This document shows, piece by piece, positions 30,785 through 40,653 of a DNA stretch of 64,000 nucleotides. The stretch is from the NCBI GenBank assembly GCA_022827835.1, contig JAJEIO010000002.1:248001-312000 (forward strand), given 5' to 3'. Below the pieces are notes generated by a model. That model saw only the letters and a list, made by a program, of their open reading frames with translations, made no database searches and was not told the DNA's origin. The stretch is from Candidatus Latescibacterota bacterium (GTDB lineage Bacteria > Latescibacterota > UBA2968 > UBA8231). Position numbers and translations under genes: made by a program. Positions within the stretch are counted from its first letter, which is position 1; the number at the start of each line of letters is the position of its first letter.

Positions 30785-31740
30785 CCTTGGACCTGCAGCT
30801 AACAGCAACGCGCGCATTCATTGAGGAAGCAGACGATTTCCTGCTTACTACCCACGTCAACAGCGACGCCGACGGTCTCGGTGCCTGCATGGCTTGGGTC
30901 CACCTGCTGAGGAGCCTCGGCAAGCGCGCTAACATCGGCCTGCCCGAGCCACCGGCCGGCCAATGCTCCTTCCTCGCCGGCTGGGATGGCGTGCGCCACT
31001 TCGCCGACCTCGACTTGAGCCGCTATGGCTACGCCATTGTTGCCGACTGCCCCTCCCTCGACCGCATCGGCCCGGTGCGTCCAGGTCTCAGCCCCGACGT
31101 CCGCCTCCTCAACATCGATCACCACCAAGACAATGAGTGCTTCGGCGCAGTAAATATCGTGGAGGAAGTCAGCTCTACTTGCGAGCTTCTCTACCATCTC
31201 GCCATGGGCCTCGGCTATGAGGTCGATGCCGTCGCCGCCGCCCAGCTCTATGCGGGAATTCTCTTCGATACTGGCGGCTTTCGCTTCTCGCTGACGTCGG
31301 CCACCACCTTTGAAGTGGCAGCCGATCTAGTGCGACGCGGCGCGTGTCTCGATGCCATCGCCGAGGGCGTCTTCGGCAACAAGAGCCTCGGCTCGGTCAA
31401 ACAGCGCGGCCAAGCCATTGAAAGCTTGGTGCTGCGCCTCGGGGGCCGAGTGGCGGTGCTCCATCTCGACCTAGCGGCCATGAGCGCGGGCGAGCCGGAT
31501 GAAGTAGTCAACTACGGTATGATGATCCAAGGCGTCGAAGTGGCCGTGCTGCTCAAGGAACGCGCGTCCGGCTGCTACCGAGTCAGCTTGCGCTCCCGCG
31601 ACAAGGTCGATGTCAGCCAAGTCGCTGGCACCTTTGGCGGCGGCGGTCACGCCCGCGCCGCTGGGCTGGAGCTGACGGGAGTGCCCCAAGATATCGTTGA
31701 GGATATATTGACTGAGATCCGCCGTTATTTGAATAAGTAA
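30781..31740 (+). CDS. nrnA: DHH/DHHA1 phosphoesterase, NrnA type
   Basis: Bifunctional oligoribonuclease/pAp phosphatase family, 319 aa. Motifs: LLTTHVNSDADGLGACMAW (motif I), YAIVADCPS (II), NIDHHQDNECFG (DHH, III), YAGILFDTGGFRF (IV), and the DHHA1 substrate loop FGGGGHARAAG near the end. Length is canonical. Coupled to the methyltransferase by ATGA. Confidence 0.87.
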   Translation: MTLDLQLTATRAFIEEADDFLLTTHVNSDADGLGACMAWVHLLRSLGKRANIGLPEPPAGQCSFLAGWDGVRHFADLDLSRYGYAIVADCPSLDRIGPVRPGLSPDVRLLNIDHHQDNECFGAVNIVEEVSSTCELLYHLAMGLGYEVDAVAAAQLYAGILFDTGGFRFSLTSATTFEVAADLVRRGACLDAIAEGVFGNKSLGSVKQRGQAIESLVLRLGGRVAVLHLDLAAMSAGEPDEVVNYGMMIQGVEVAVLLKERASGCYRVSLRSRDKVDVSQVAGTFGGGGHARAAGLELTGVPQDIVEDILTEIRRYLNK

Positions 31741-31818
31741 TAATTATTCTTGATTATAAATTTTTATTTATTATATTGTTTTATTTCGCCACAAAAGAAG
31801 GGTAAGGAAGGCATTCCA

Positions 31819-32736
31819 TTGCATTTGATTACCTTAAAGGACTGGTCCTCAGCCGACGTGCAGCAAGCTGTCGAACTCGGCCTCGCCGTCAAGGCCACCC
31901 CGCAACACTACGCCGACGCCCTCTCTGGACGCACAGTCGTCCTGCTCTTCCAGAAGACTTCGACCCGCACCCGCTGCGCCGGCGAAATTGGCACCGCCCA
32001 GCTAGGCGGCCACGCCCTCTACTTGAACTGGCAGGACACCAACTTCGGTCTCGCCGACTTAAGCGACGAATTCCGCGTACTCTCCGGCTATTCCGACTTC
32101 ATCGTCGCCCGCCTGCTCGAACACGCCGATGTGCGCCGCGCGGCCGCCGCCGCGCAGGTGCCGCTGATAAACGGCTGCTGCAACCGCTACCATCCCTTGC
32201 AGGCATTGACCGACTTGATGACCCTACAGGAGGCTTTTGGGCGGCTCGAAGGAGTGCGGCTGACATACGTCGGGGTGCTCAACAACGTCGCCAACTCGCT
32301 CATTGCCGCTGGGATCAAAGTGGGCATGCACGTCACTTGCGTCTGCCCCGAAGTCAACGCCGCTGCGCGCGACGACGAACTCTACGCCGAAGCCAAGCGC
32401 TTGGGACTCTACGAGCACGCGGAGGAACTGCATCCGGCGCTGGCCAAGTCTGACGCCGTGTACACCGACACTTGGATCGATATGGAATTTTTCACTGATC
32501 CCAAGTTCGCTCGCGAAAAAGAGCGCCGGGTCCAGACCTTTCAGCCCTATCAGCTCAACCGCGAATTGCTCGCCGATCTAGACCTGAAAATCCTGCACTG
32601 CCTCCCCGCCCATCACGGCTATGAGATCGAAGGCGCGCTCTTGCACGACGAGCGCTCGCTGATCTTCACCCAAGCCGAAAACCGCCTGCACAGCCAGAAG
32701 GCCGTGCTGCTCAAGCTGGCGAATGCCCGCGCCTGA
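31819..32736 (+). CDS. ornithine-carbamoyltransferase-family protein with altered substrate loop
   Basis: A 305-aa transcarbamylase. The carbamoyl-phosphate site is intact: STRTR at 48-52, HPLQ at 125-128, HCLP at 260-263. The amino-acid side is unusual: the region normally reading GDxNN reads VGVLNN (151-156), and the DxxxSMG ornithine loop is DTWIDMEF (217-224). The true substrate may therefore be something other than ornithine. Start TTG 31819 follows an AAGGAAGG by eight bases and gives a typical length; ATG 31750 would add 23 residues of unlikely sequence. No other arginine genes are adjacent. Confidence 0.8.
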   Translation: MHLITLKDWSSADVQQAVELGLAVKATPQHYADALSGRTVVLLFQKTSTRTRCAGEIGTAQLGGHALYLNWQDTNFGLADLSDEFRVLSGYSDFIVARLLEHADVRRAAAAAQVPLINGCCNRYHPLQALTDLMTLQEAFGRLEGVRLTYVGVLNNVANSLIAAGIKVGMHVTCVCPEVNAAARDDELYAEAKRLGLYEHAEELHPALAKSDAVYTDTWIDMEFFTDPKFAREKERRVQTFQPYQLNRELLADLDLKILHCLPAHHGYEIEGALLHDERSLIFTQAENRLHSQKAVLLKLANARA

Positions 32737-32774
32737 GCCAAGTTCTGTTGGCCACTAACGCCCAAGGATTGCTC

Positions 32775-34256
32775 ATGGACCGCCCCAATATCGTCTTTAT
32801 CATGCCCGACCAGTTGCGCCATGACTTTCTCTCCTGCTACGGTGCCACCTTTATCGACACCCCCCATATCGACGCGCTGAGCCAACAGGGCATCCGCTAC
32901 ACCAACGCCTATTCAGAGCATCCCGTCTGCGTTCCGGCCCGAGCCTCGCTGCTGACCGGCATGAACGCGATCAAGACCGGTGTGCTTGATAACGGCCAAT
33001 ACCTGCGGCCCGACTACCGAGCCTGTGGTCTCGAAACTTGGCCCGAGCTCTTAAACCAACAGGGCTACTACACAGTAGCCACCGGCAAGATGCACTTCTA
33101 TCCGTGGGAAAAGCGCTTCGGCTTCCAACACCGCATTATTGCCGAGGATAAGCTCTGGGGTTTTATCGAAGACGACTACTACCACTATCTGCAAAGCGCC
33201 GGCTACAGCAAAACCTCCTTTGTCGAACTACCTGAATACCATCAAAACCACATGGCCTGCATTAGTCCGCTGCCGTGGCAGTACAACTGCGACCACTTCG
33301 TCGGCAAGGAGACTGCGCACTGGATCGACGAATACGAAGACGAGGCTCCGTTCGCCGTGATGGTCGGCTTCCCCGGGCCGCATTCGCCCTACGACCCTGC
33401 GCCCGAATACGCCCAATTCAACCTCGAGGACATGCCCGAGCCCGTCGCTGCCAACCCCGAGGACACCAAGCTGATGCGCGCCGCCCGTCGCTCGCGCTCC
33501 ACCTCGCCGCGCAAATCTTGGTACGCGGTGCAAAACGACGAGCCGCCCACCCGCGCAACTTATCTCCGGCAACGCGCCTATTACGCCGGCCTGATCGCGC
33601 AAATCGACCTCGAAGTCGGTCGCATCGTCGAAGCGCTGGCAAGGAAGGGCATCCTCGACAACACCGTCATCATTTTCTCCTCTGACCACGGCGATTACCT
33701 CGGCGACCACGGCCTCTCCGGCAAGGGATCCTACTACGAGGCGTCGTGCCACGTGCCGATGTTAGTCCGCCATCCCGCGCTACAAGGCGCGGCTGTATCT
33801 GACGACCTAGTTACCCTGACCGACGTCACCGCCACCGTGGTCGGTCTCGCTGGACGGTCTATTCCCTCGTATATGGATGCACGGCCTTTGACTGGTTTGG
33901 GGTTGAAAGCCGAGAAGCGCGAATACGTCTTCGGTGCCCTGCGCAATGGCTGGATGCTCTACGACGGCGAGTGGAAACTCTGCAAATATCCCCGGGGCAC
34001 CCACCTGTTCAATCTGCGCACAGACCCAACCGAAACCCACAACCGCGCCCGCGATCCTTCGTGCGCCGAGATTTTCCACCGCCTCGACACCCAGCTTACC
34101 GACCAGATCATGCGCTCGACCGACGAGGCGGCTTTCGCCGGTCGAGTCTATACCTTCAGTTATTCGAGCAGCCCCGAGTTCGGTCGCCCAGGCTGGGAAC
34201 GCACCTACCCGATGCCCTGGAATGAGATTTACCCCGATAGCGAAGACCCGAACTGA
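32775..34256 (+). CDS. type I sulfatase (formylglycine-dependent)
   Basis: A 493-aa alkaline-phosphatase-superfamily sulfatase. The formylglycine motif is C52-V-P-A-R56 (CVPARASLLTG). Metal-site residues are in PNIVFIMPDQ near the start and SSDHGDYLGDHG near 306. The C-terminal subdomain has DGEWKLCKYP and LFNLRTDPTE. No signal peptide is evident, so it may be cytoplasmic or exported otherwise. ATG 32775 is preferred over TTG 32748 because an AAGGA lies seven bases upstream. An anaerobic or aerobic sulfatase-maturating enzyme must be encoded elsewhere. Confidence 0.88.
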   Translation: MDRPNIVFIMPDQLRHDFLSCYGATFIDTPHIDALSQQGIRYTNAYSEHPVCVPARASLLTGMNAIKTGVLDNGQYLRPDYRACGLETWPELLNQQGYYTVATGKMHFYPWEKRFGFQHRIIAEDKLWGFIEDDYYHYLQSAGYSKTSFVELPEYHQNHMACISPLPWQYNCDHFVGKETAHWIDEYEDEAPFAVMVGFPGPHSPYDPAPEYAQFNLEDMPEPVAANPEDTKLMRAARRSRSTSPRKSWYAVQNDEPPTRATYLRQRAYYAGLIAQIDLEVGRIVEALARKGILDNTVIIFSSDHGDYLGDHGLSGKGSYYEASCHVPMLVRHPALQGAAVSDDLVTLTDVTATVVGLAGRSIPSYMDARPLTGLGLKAEKREYVFGALRNGWMLYDGEWKLCKYPRGTHLFNLRTDPTETHNRARDPSCAEIFHRLDTQLTDQIMRSTDEAAFAGRVYTFSYSSSPEFGRPGWERTYPMPWNEIYPDSEDPN

Positions 34257-34271
34257 CCTCCGCGTCGAGGA

Positions 34272-34308
34272 TACGACAAACCTTTGCCTTGTATCTGCCT
34301 TTGTCGTA
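34272..34308. promoter_or_regulatory. inverted repeat in the sulfatase/giant-protein intergenic region
   Basis: TACGACAAA (34272-34280) and TTTGTCGTA (34300-34308) form a perfect 9-bp palindromic stem with a 19-base loop. There is no T-run after it, so it is either a weak terminator for the sulfatase gene or an operator for the downstream secreted-protein pair. Confidence 0.4.
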
Positions 34309-34359
34309 CTATCCTGATAGACGGTGCTTACTATCGCAATTTCCTAGCAGGGCTTAGCT

Positions 34360-37047
34360 ATGCTACGTCCAAAGCTCGTCCTCTTCCTGCTGCTGCTTTT
34401 TCCCTTCCAAACCCCGGCTGAGATCAGGAGTTGGCGAGTGGGCGACCAAGACCATCCTTGGAACCTCGTCCCAGTCTCTGGCCGCCTGACTTGGGGCCGC
34501 GGCTGGGCCGTCGAAATCCTGACCGACGACGATGGCGACGGACTCATCGACGAAGACCCCATAGAGCTTGTCGATTCGGACGGCGACGGCCTTTTCAACG
34601 AAGACCCCCCCGACCCGCAACTCGACTCGGACGGCGACGGGCAACTCAACGAAGACCCCCCCAATAAAATCGACGACGACGGCGACGGACTCATCGACGA
34701 AGACCCGGTCGAAGCATTCGACAGCGATTTGGACGGGCGCATCGACGAGGACGGGCCTGATCCCCAGTTCGACTCAGATGGCGACGGGAAGCTCAATGAA
34801 GACGGGCTGATGACCGACGGCGACGACGACTTAGACGGCCGCACCAACGAAGACCCATATAATGGCACTGACGACGACGGCGACGGACTCATCGACGAAG
34901 ACGGACCACGACTCCGCGACACCGACGAGGTTGAGACCTGGCTGCGGCCCATCCTCCTCAACGAGCGCCGCAATCTAGCCATCCTCCTCAACGAGCGCTA
35001 TCTACAAGGGGAATTCGGCGGCGTGGGGCCGGACGGCAAATTGCTCAATCCCTTTTTGGAAATTCCCAGCGAATTTGGCCCGCGCGTCGAGCGGGCCGAT
35101 CCCATCTCGGGCGACTATTTCAAATCCGGGTCAGGTGGCGGCATCAACCGGATCGACTACGGCAAGATGGTTGACGGCGACCTCTCCACTGCCTTTGGCA
35201 CGACTAGTACCGACTATCGCGTCGCTGGCATCTACGGCATCCATGGAGGAGGAGCCTCACTCAACCTGATGGGCTTTTACCACATCAATCGCCTCATCTT
35301 CCAACCGCGACCGACCCTACCCGTCACGGCTATCGCCAACTACTTCGTGGTTTACGGCGATCCCACAACCGTCAATTCCGTGTTGGCGACCCTCGAAGTG
35401 AAGAAGATCCTGGTCCCCGTGACGCGGGAACATACCGATCCAGTCAAGGATCTGCACTTCGATCCACCCGTACTCCTAGGCCGGATAGATGTCGCTTCAC
35501 TCGATTCCGATCTTGATTACAAAGAAACAGCAGAGGTAGGTCTCTTCGGCGAGGGCTTCCCCAGCGACGCCTCCTTTACCTCCGAGATCATCGACATCGG
35601 CACCCCCACGCCTCGCGCCCGGCGCTATAGCCAACTGCTCGAACTCTTCGATGATGCCGGGGAGGTCGAGGCTGAGTTTCCCGACCAACCCGGCTCGACC
35701 GTCAACTGGGGCAAAGTTCGCTGGCGGGGGCGCAAAACGGGTTCCGCTGGCGATGTGCGCATCCAGTTTCGCGCTGGCGATGCGCCCAACACGCACATTT
35801 ACGCCCGCGACAGCGGTGCCAACGAGATCGACACTCGCGGCGAGGACGGTCGGCTACTCGACGCCTTTTCCTGGCTCAAGCTGCGCCAAGGCCGCATTCC
35901 CGAGGCCGAACTTCGCTACAATGAACTCGGTCCAGATTTGGGCAGCGACGGTCCGAAAGGCTGGAGTTTTTGGTCGGCCCCCTTCAGCTTCGAGGACGGG
36001 CTGATCGACGAACGCCTTCCCGCAGAGCGCTGGTCCGAGGCGGGCGTGCCCCTGCCGCTACCCACTGGCACCCGCTATCTGCAGTTCCGCATCCTCTTCG
36101 ACAGCACCATCGAGAGCGCCGTTGCGCTCGACTATCTCGAATTCGACTACGGCGAGCCGCTAATTTCGGGCGGCGTGGTCGCCGAGGTCTTTCCGCCGCG
36201 CGTCGCACTAGGCGAAGAAGCGTCCTTGCGCTACTTCCTGCGACCTTTCTTTGCCGATGGTGAAGAAGGGGAGTTCAATCGCATCGAATTGACAGTGCCC
36301 GACGCTTCAACCCGGATCGACACTTTTAAGTTCGATGGGCGCGCTTGGGAGGAAATCGCCGTGCCCACCGCGACTACCAACGACGACCCGCTGCTCCCAG
36401 TGGACCCGCTGCGTCTGGAGCCAGAATCGGACAGTCCCTTCGTCATCGGCCAGTTTGCCCAGACCATCGTCTCGGACCCCCGCACCGGCCAGACGCGGCT
36501 ATTGGTCAAGTTTCCGCTGCTAGGGGCCTCCGACTTCAAGGCCCGCCAAAGCATTGAACTCAGCTTGCGGACGCGGCTCTTTCGCGGCTCGGCCCGCTTT
36601 GCAGGATCGGTGTGGAACGACCGCCTCGCCACGCGGGAGGCGACGATTCCCCAGCGAGTGCGCGACGGCGACGCGGTGCAGGAAGTGGCCACGGACGCAA
36701 CGTTGGTCGTCGTCGATAATATCCAGCCGCGCCGCCTACAAGTTCAGGCAACCCCCAACCCCTTTACGCCCAACGGCGACGGCATAAACGACGCGATTGA
36801 ATTCGCCTTCGATCTCTTTTTAGTCTTGGACCAAATCGAAGTCGCAGTGGAAATCCTCGACCTGTCGGGACGCAGAATGCACCGCGTAGGTCCAGTATCG
36901 CGCACGGCGGGCCAGACAAAACTCAAATGGAATGGTCGCGACGCGGCCGGGCACCTGCTAGCGCCGGGTCTCTACCTCTACCGCCTGCAAGTCGCAGCCG
37001 ATCAGACGTCCACCGAGGCGCTTGGCGTCCTCTCGCTGGTGTACTAA
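34360..37047 (+). CDS. giant secreted protein with calcium-binding repeats and CHU_C/FlgD-like tail (paralog A)
   Basis: An 895-aa exported protein with signal peptide LVLFLLLLFPFQTPA. Eight tandem D-x-D-x-D-G repeats of about 17 residues follow (56-184; for example DSDGDGLFNEDPP), resembling type-3 thrombospondin/dockerin calcium loops. Then come discoidin-like beta segments (MVDGDLSTAFGTTS), strand-rich middle modules, and a C-terminal domain with TPNPFTPNGDGINDAIEF through KWNGRDAAGHLLAPGLYLYRL. That tail is the CHU_C/FlgD Ig-like sorting type. The stop shares a base with the next paralog (TAATG). The product is probably surface or matrix located. Confidence 0.78.
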   Translation: MLRPKLVLFLLLLFPFQTPAEIRSWRVGDQDHPWNLVPVSGRLTWGRGWAVEILTDDDGDGLIDEDPIELVDSDGDGLFNEDPPDPQLDSDGDGQLNEDPPNKIDDDGDGLIDEDPVEAFDSDLDGRIDEDGPDPQFDSDGDGKLNEDGLMTDGDDDLDGRTNEDPYNGTDDDGDGLIDEDGPRLRDTDEVETWLRPILLNERRNLAILLNERYLQGEFGGVGPDGKLLNPFLEIPSEFGPRVERADPISGDYFKSGSGGGINRIDYGKMVDGDLSTAFGTTSTDYRVAGIYGIHGGGASLNLMGFYHINRLIFQPRPTLPVTAIANYFVVYGDPTTVNSVLATLEVKKILVPVTREHTDPVKDLHFDPPVLLGRIDVASLDSDLDYKETAEVGLFGEGFPSDASFTSEIIDIGTPTPRARRYSQLLELFDDAGEVEAEFPDQPGSTVNWGKVRWRGRKTGSAGDVRIQFRAGDAPNTHIYARDSGANEIDTRGEDGRLLDAFSWLKLRQGRIPEAELRYNELGPDLGSDGPKGWSFWSAPFSFEDGLIDERLPAERWSEAGVPLPLPTGTRYLQFRILFDSTIESAVALDYLEFDYGEPLISGGVVAEVFPPRVALGEEASLRYFLRPFFADGEEGEFNRIELTVPDASTRIDTFKFDGRAWEEIAVPTATTNDDPLLPVDPLRLEPESDSPFVIGQFAQTIVSDPRTGQTRLLVKFPLLGASDFKARQSIELSLRTRLFRGSARFAGSVWNDRLATREATIPQRVRDGDAVQEVATDATLVVVDNIQPRRLQVQATPNPFTPNGDGINDAIEFAFDLFLVLDQIEVAVEILDLSGRRMHRVGPVSRTAGQTKLKWNGRDAAGHLLAPGLYLYRLQVAADQTSTEALGVLSLVY
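34525..34911 (+). repeat. eight tandem calcium-loop coding repeats
   Basis: Near-repeats of about 51 bp encode D-S-D-G-D-G-x-x-N/D-E-D-P modules. Recurring blocks such as gacggcgacgg and aacgaagaccc are visible. The likely role is calcium-dependent rigidity of the N-terminal stalk. Confidence 0.8.
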
Positions 37048-40000
37048 TGACGCGCCTGATCTTCGCCATCCTAATCTCCGCTGCAGCCGTCTGCGGCCAA
37101 GGCTACCGCCTAACTGCAAACGCCATCCGCGTCGATCGCGGCGAGCATTGGCGCGAGTGGATCTTTCAAAACGACGTAGTGCGCACCCTCAACGAGCGGG
37201 CCGACTCCACCGGCCTGTTTTTATTCTCGGACGACGCGGTGCAGCCCCGGCTCGTCGCGACAGTAGCCAACGCCGCGCTCGCCGCCGAGCAGTTTAGCTA
37301 CCTTGATGCCGTGCGCACCAACGGAGAAACCGTACAAGGAGGAGCCACCGCGCTGAGCAACGACCGAATTGCGGCGCGGCTCATCGACGGCGATCTAGAC
37401 ACCTTTTGGGAGCCTGCTACAGCGGATTTTTCCGCCGCAGGGCTGCGCAACTGGGAATTGCTAGTTGACCTCGGCCGCCTAGCCTTTATCGACAGCATCA
37501 CCGTCTCCTTTCCAGCCGGGGACGCGCCCAAGGCTTTCTCGCTTTTTGTCTCCCTCGGAGAGCCGTTCCCTTTTCCAGACGGTAACAGTCTCAGCTTTTC
37601 ACTGGTGGCCGAGACCAAATCGGCGGACCTGCCCCCTCCCGGAGCTGATGGCCTAGTGCGGCAGTCCTATTCCATAGCGCCTCTTTTGCTCGCCGACTTC
37701 AACCTCGATGGACAGCCGGATCTGCAGGGATCTTTCCTCCAGTACATACGCCTGAAAATTACCGAGTCCGATCTCGAACGCCACCGCTTCGTCGGCGAGG
37801 GAGACTCCGGCTTCGATGCCTATCAGGCGTTACCGCCCGAGCGGCGCGGCGCGGTGGTCCACCAGCGTCTGACGGCGGGAGACTTCCTCATCGAGATCGA
37901 CGAGGACACCTATTTCAACAACGTGTCCGCTGCGCAACGAGGACCTATCCGCTACTTTGAGCGCGAAGTCCCGCGCGTCGCCGAAGTACAGGTCTGGACC
38001 AAGGGTGCCAACCTAGCTCTCAATCCGAGAGCGCGCGCCGGCGACTCCTACGAAATAGGAGGCCGGGGTACGCCCAACCAAGCCACCGATGGGCTCTACC
38101 AGACCGAATGGACGGCCTGGGGCTACGATCCAACTATTGTCCGCGGCACCATGTGGCTGGACTTGGGCGCAACCTTCTGGGTCGATGGCCTCTACGCGGT
38201 GATGCGCCGCCAGCGCAGCGGTTCCGCCTTCGCCGGCCACGGCTTTCTAGTCTCCGACGGGACCCAACTTAAACCTGTGCAACTGGACACCGCCGAGGAT
38301 TTCGTCCAGCTCGAAGAGGCCCTGCAGTGGCACGACATTATCAGCGCAGAGCGCTTCGACAACCGGCAGCCGAGAGTGCTGATGTTCGGCGAGGAGTTTG
38401 CACCGCGCAAGATCCGCTTCGTGCAAATCCGCAACCTGCTCAGCCCCGGCAGCGGTGCCCGCCTTGCCGAAATGCAGCTCTACGGAGTTGGCTATCCAGT
38501 CGATGTCTCGCTGCACTCGCCGCCGATCCGCCTCACCGACTCCCGCGGCAACTTCATCCGCAAGACCTTGCCACGGATCGCTTGGAGCGCCGACGCCGTC
38601 ATACGAGACGAAGATCCCCTCACCGGTCAAGTCGTCGAGCGCATTGAGCCGTTGGATCACCACCCCGAAATCCGCCTCGATATTCAGACCCGCACCTCGG
38701 ATCAGACCGACACCAACTTCACGTACTATCAGGTCGTGACCGTTGGTGGCAACGAAGAGCGCGAGGAAGTGACGAAAGAAGTGTACGACGAGATTGCCTT
38801 GGAGTGGACGGCCTGGGAGATCTGGCAGACCCTGCCCGCCAGCCAGAAACACGCCTCGCGCACCGACGACGACGGCGATGGACTCACGGACGAGGATTGG
38901 ATTGACCTGATCGACAACGATGGCGACGGTCGCATTGACGAGGACGGCCGCAAACTGCGCCGCGCACCGCGCTCCACCTTTGACAAGGACGGCGAACTGG
39001 CCTTCGTCGGCTGGAGCGAGTGGAGCGAGAACTACCAACCCACCGACGGCCGCAACGAAGCCACCATCACCTCGCCCAGCCCGCGCAAATTCGTCCAGAT
39101 TCGCTTCAAGATCTCTTCTGAGGATCCTTTCAAAACGGCGAGAATTCGCTCGTTCCACATCGATCTGGCACCGCCGCTGGCGCTGGAACTAGCTGGCGAA
39201 CTGGCACTTTTGAGCCCGCAGGGCACGACGCGACCCATCGACGACCTCGATACCGCGCCCGGAGACTATGGTCCGCCTCGGGGTATCAACCCGCTAGCCC
39301 CGCAGCATTTTTCATATTTTGCGCGCCTTGCCGCGCCCGACCTCGACGACCCAACCGTGCGCGACGGCGTTGACGAGATATTGATCGTCGCTCCCCAAGC
39401 GACCGAGCTACTAGGCGTGCGCATAGGCCGAGTCGAAGTCGAGCGACAAGCATCAGATTTCGATCCAGCGATTTTCTCGACCCGCGTCCTCAAGACCCAT
39501 TTCGACCAAGCCTTCGCGCGCAGACCCGACGGACGCTTACAAGACGCCGACGGCCAAGCCATAGCGATTCTACCGACCGGCCCCGACTCGCTCTATTTGC
39601 GCTTCCCCGCCTCGCTCAACGCCAATCTGCCCCCAGACGTCCACGCCCTAGTCGAGGTGCAATTCGCCTCGCGTGCCTTCCGCGAGGGGGTCCTCTTCCC
39701 TGCCTTCGCCCGCTCTTCGGCTGATTCTGCGAGCTTTTTCCAGCGCGTCGATGCGGAGGCGCAAGACGCTACCGAGCTAGTCGCCAGCGGCACGGCGCGC
39801 GTCTCGTTGCAAGCAGTCGGTCGCCGGTTGATAAACGACGTGCAGGTAGCCCGCGTTTTTACCCCGAACGGCGACGGAGTCAACGATCTGCTTCAGGGTC
39901 GTTTCGTGCTGTTGCGGATATTGGCAGAGCGGCGGCTGGACATTGCCTTCTACGATTTGGCAGGGACGTTGCGCGGACGCGCCGGAAGCGACCTAGGGCA

Positions 40001-40142
40001 GGCCGGTCAGTGGAATTTCGCTTGGGACGGCCGCGACGAACACGGGCAGTTGGTGCTGCCGGGGATCTACCTGTGCCGGATCAAGATCGCAGCGGACCGG
40101 GGTGCCGAAGAGGAAATCTTTCCAGTCCATGTAGCTTATTGA
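37047..40142 (+). CDS. giant secreted discoidin-like protein with CHU_C/FlgD-like tail (paralog B)
   Basis: A 1031-aa exported protein with signal LIFAILISAAAVCG. An N-terminal discoidin/F5-8C-like domain follows (LIDGDLDTFWEP, WELLVDLGRLAFIDSITV), then a second such domain (ATDGLYQTEWTAWGYDP, TMWLDLGATFWVDGLY). Two calcium loops sit near residues 607-635 (DDDGDGLTDEDW, DNDGDGRIDEDG), then strand-rich modules and a C-terminal VFTPNGDGVNDLL...WDGRDEHGQLVLPGIYLCRI domain. It is translationally coupled to paralog A. Glycan binding is inferred from the discoidin likeness. Confidence 0.78.
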   Translation: MTRLIFAILISAAAVCGQGYRLTANAIRVDRGEHWREWIFQNDVVRTLNERADSTGLFLFSDDAVQPRLVATVANAALAAEQFSYLDAVRTNGETVQGGATALSNDRIAARLIDGDLDTFWEPATADFSAAGLRNWELLVDLGRLAFIDSITVSFPAGDAPKAFSLFVSLGEPFPFPDGNSLSFSLVAETKSADLPPPGADGLVRQSYSIAPLLLADFNLDGQPDLQGSFLQYIRLKITESDLERHRFVGEGDSGFDAYQALPPERRGAVVHQRLTAGDFLIEIDEDTYFNNVSAAQRGPIRYFEREVPRVAEVQVWTKGANLALNPRARAGDSYEIGGRGTPNQATDGLYQTEWTAWGYDPTIVRGTMWLDLGATFWVDGLYAVMRRQRSGSAFAGHGFLVSDGTQLKPVQLDTAEDFVQLEEALQWHDIISAERFDNRQPRVLMFGEEFAPRKIRFVQIRNLLSPGSGARLAEMQLYGVGYPVDVSLHSPPIRLTDSRGNFIRKTLPRIAWSADAVIRDEDPLTGQVVERIEPLDHHPEIRLDIQTRTSDQTDTNFTYYQVVTVGGNEEREEVTKEVYDEIALEWTAWEIWQTLPASQKHASRTDDDGDGLTDEDWIDLIDNDGDGRIDEDGRKLRRAPRSTFDKDGELAFVGWSEWSENYQPTDGRNEATITSPSPRKFVQIRFKISSEDPFKTARIRSFHIDLAPPLALELAGELALLSPQGTTRPIDDLDTAPGDYGPPRGINPLAPQHFSYFARLAAPDLDDPTVRDGVDEILIVAPQATELLGVRIGRVEVERQASDFDPAIFSTRVLKTHFDQAFARRPDGRLQDADGQAIAILPTGPDSLYLRFPASLNANLPPDVHALVEVQFASRAFREGVLFPAFARSSADSASFFQRVDAEAQDATELVASGTARVSLQAVGRRLINDVQVARVFTPNGDGVNDLLQGRFVLLRILAERRLDIAFYDLAGTLRGRAGSDLGQAGQWNFAWDGRDEHGQLVLPGIYLCRIKIAADRGAEEEIFPVHVAY

Positions 40143-40173
40143 GTCGAGCAATGGCGCGGTGATTTCGCCCGTC

Positions 40174-40653
40174 TTATCCCTCTTCCCGCACCCACGTCCC
40201 GCTCCGCCCTCCCCGCTTCTCCATCAGCCGCAACTCGGAAATCACCATTCCGCGATCGACGCCCTTGCACATGTCGTAAATGGTCAAAAGCGCCGTGCTC
40301 GCCGCCACCAAAGCCTCCATCTCCACGCCCGTGCGGTCGTCAATTTTGGCCTCGGCCTCGACCTCGACCCGATCCTCGCCGACGTGCAAATCCACGCTGA
40401 CTGCCGTGAGGTTGAGCGGGTGGCACAAGGGGATTAGCTCTCCCGTGCGCTTGGCGGCCATGATCCCGGCCAGCCGCGCTGCTTCCAAGACGCTGCCCTT
40501 GGCGACTTTATTCTCAGCGATCAGCCGCGCCGTCGCGCGGTCCATGCGGATCTCGCCGCGCACCCGCGCCAGCCGTGCCGTCGGCTCCTTGCCGCCTACA
40601 TCGACCATCTTGAGACGGCCCTGCTCGTCGAGGTGAGTCAGCGCGTCGGCCAC
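40174..40653 (-). CDS. moaC: cyclic pyranopterin monophosphate synthase
   Basis: MoaC converts the MoaA product to cyclic pyranopterin monophosphate in molybdenum-cofactor synthesis. The 159-aa form starts at GTG 40653, sharing a base with the icd stop (TAGTG). It carries GELIPLCHPLNLT, VEMEALVAAS and TIYDMCKGVDRGM, with the catalytic Lys and Asp in the last motif. A longer reading from 40692 would only add residues read from icd. No other moa genes are adjacent. Confidence 0.94.
   Translation of the reverse strand: MADALTHLDEQGRLKMVDVGGKEPTARLARVRGEIRMDRATARLIAENKVAKGSVLEAARLAGIMAAKRTGELIPLCHPLNLTAVSVDLHVGEDRVEVEAEAKIDDRTGVEMEALVAASTALLTIYDMCKGVDRGMVISELRLMEKRGGRSGTWVREEG

Noticed and set aside
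31750..31818. ATG 31750 as start of the carbamoyltransferase
   Set aside because: It would add 23 residues encoded by A+T-rich leader sequence. TTG 31819 has a good Shine-Dalgarno and gives the family length.
34272..34308. intrinsic terminator after the sulfatase gene
   Set aside because: The 9-bp inverted repeat has a 19-base loop and no T-run, so I list it only as an inverted repeat of uncertain role.
38247..39158. 303-codon ORF antisense to the second giant secreted protein
   Set aside because: It is a shadow of a well-supported gene, and its Val/Ala/Gly/Asp-rich composition matches reverse-complemented coding sequence.
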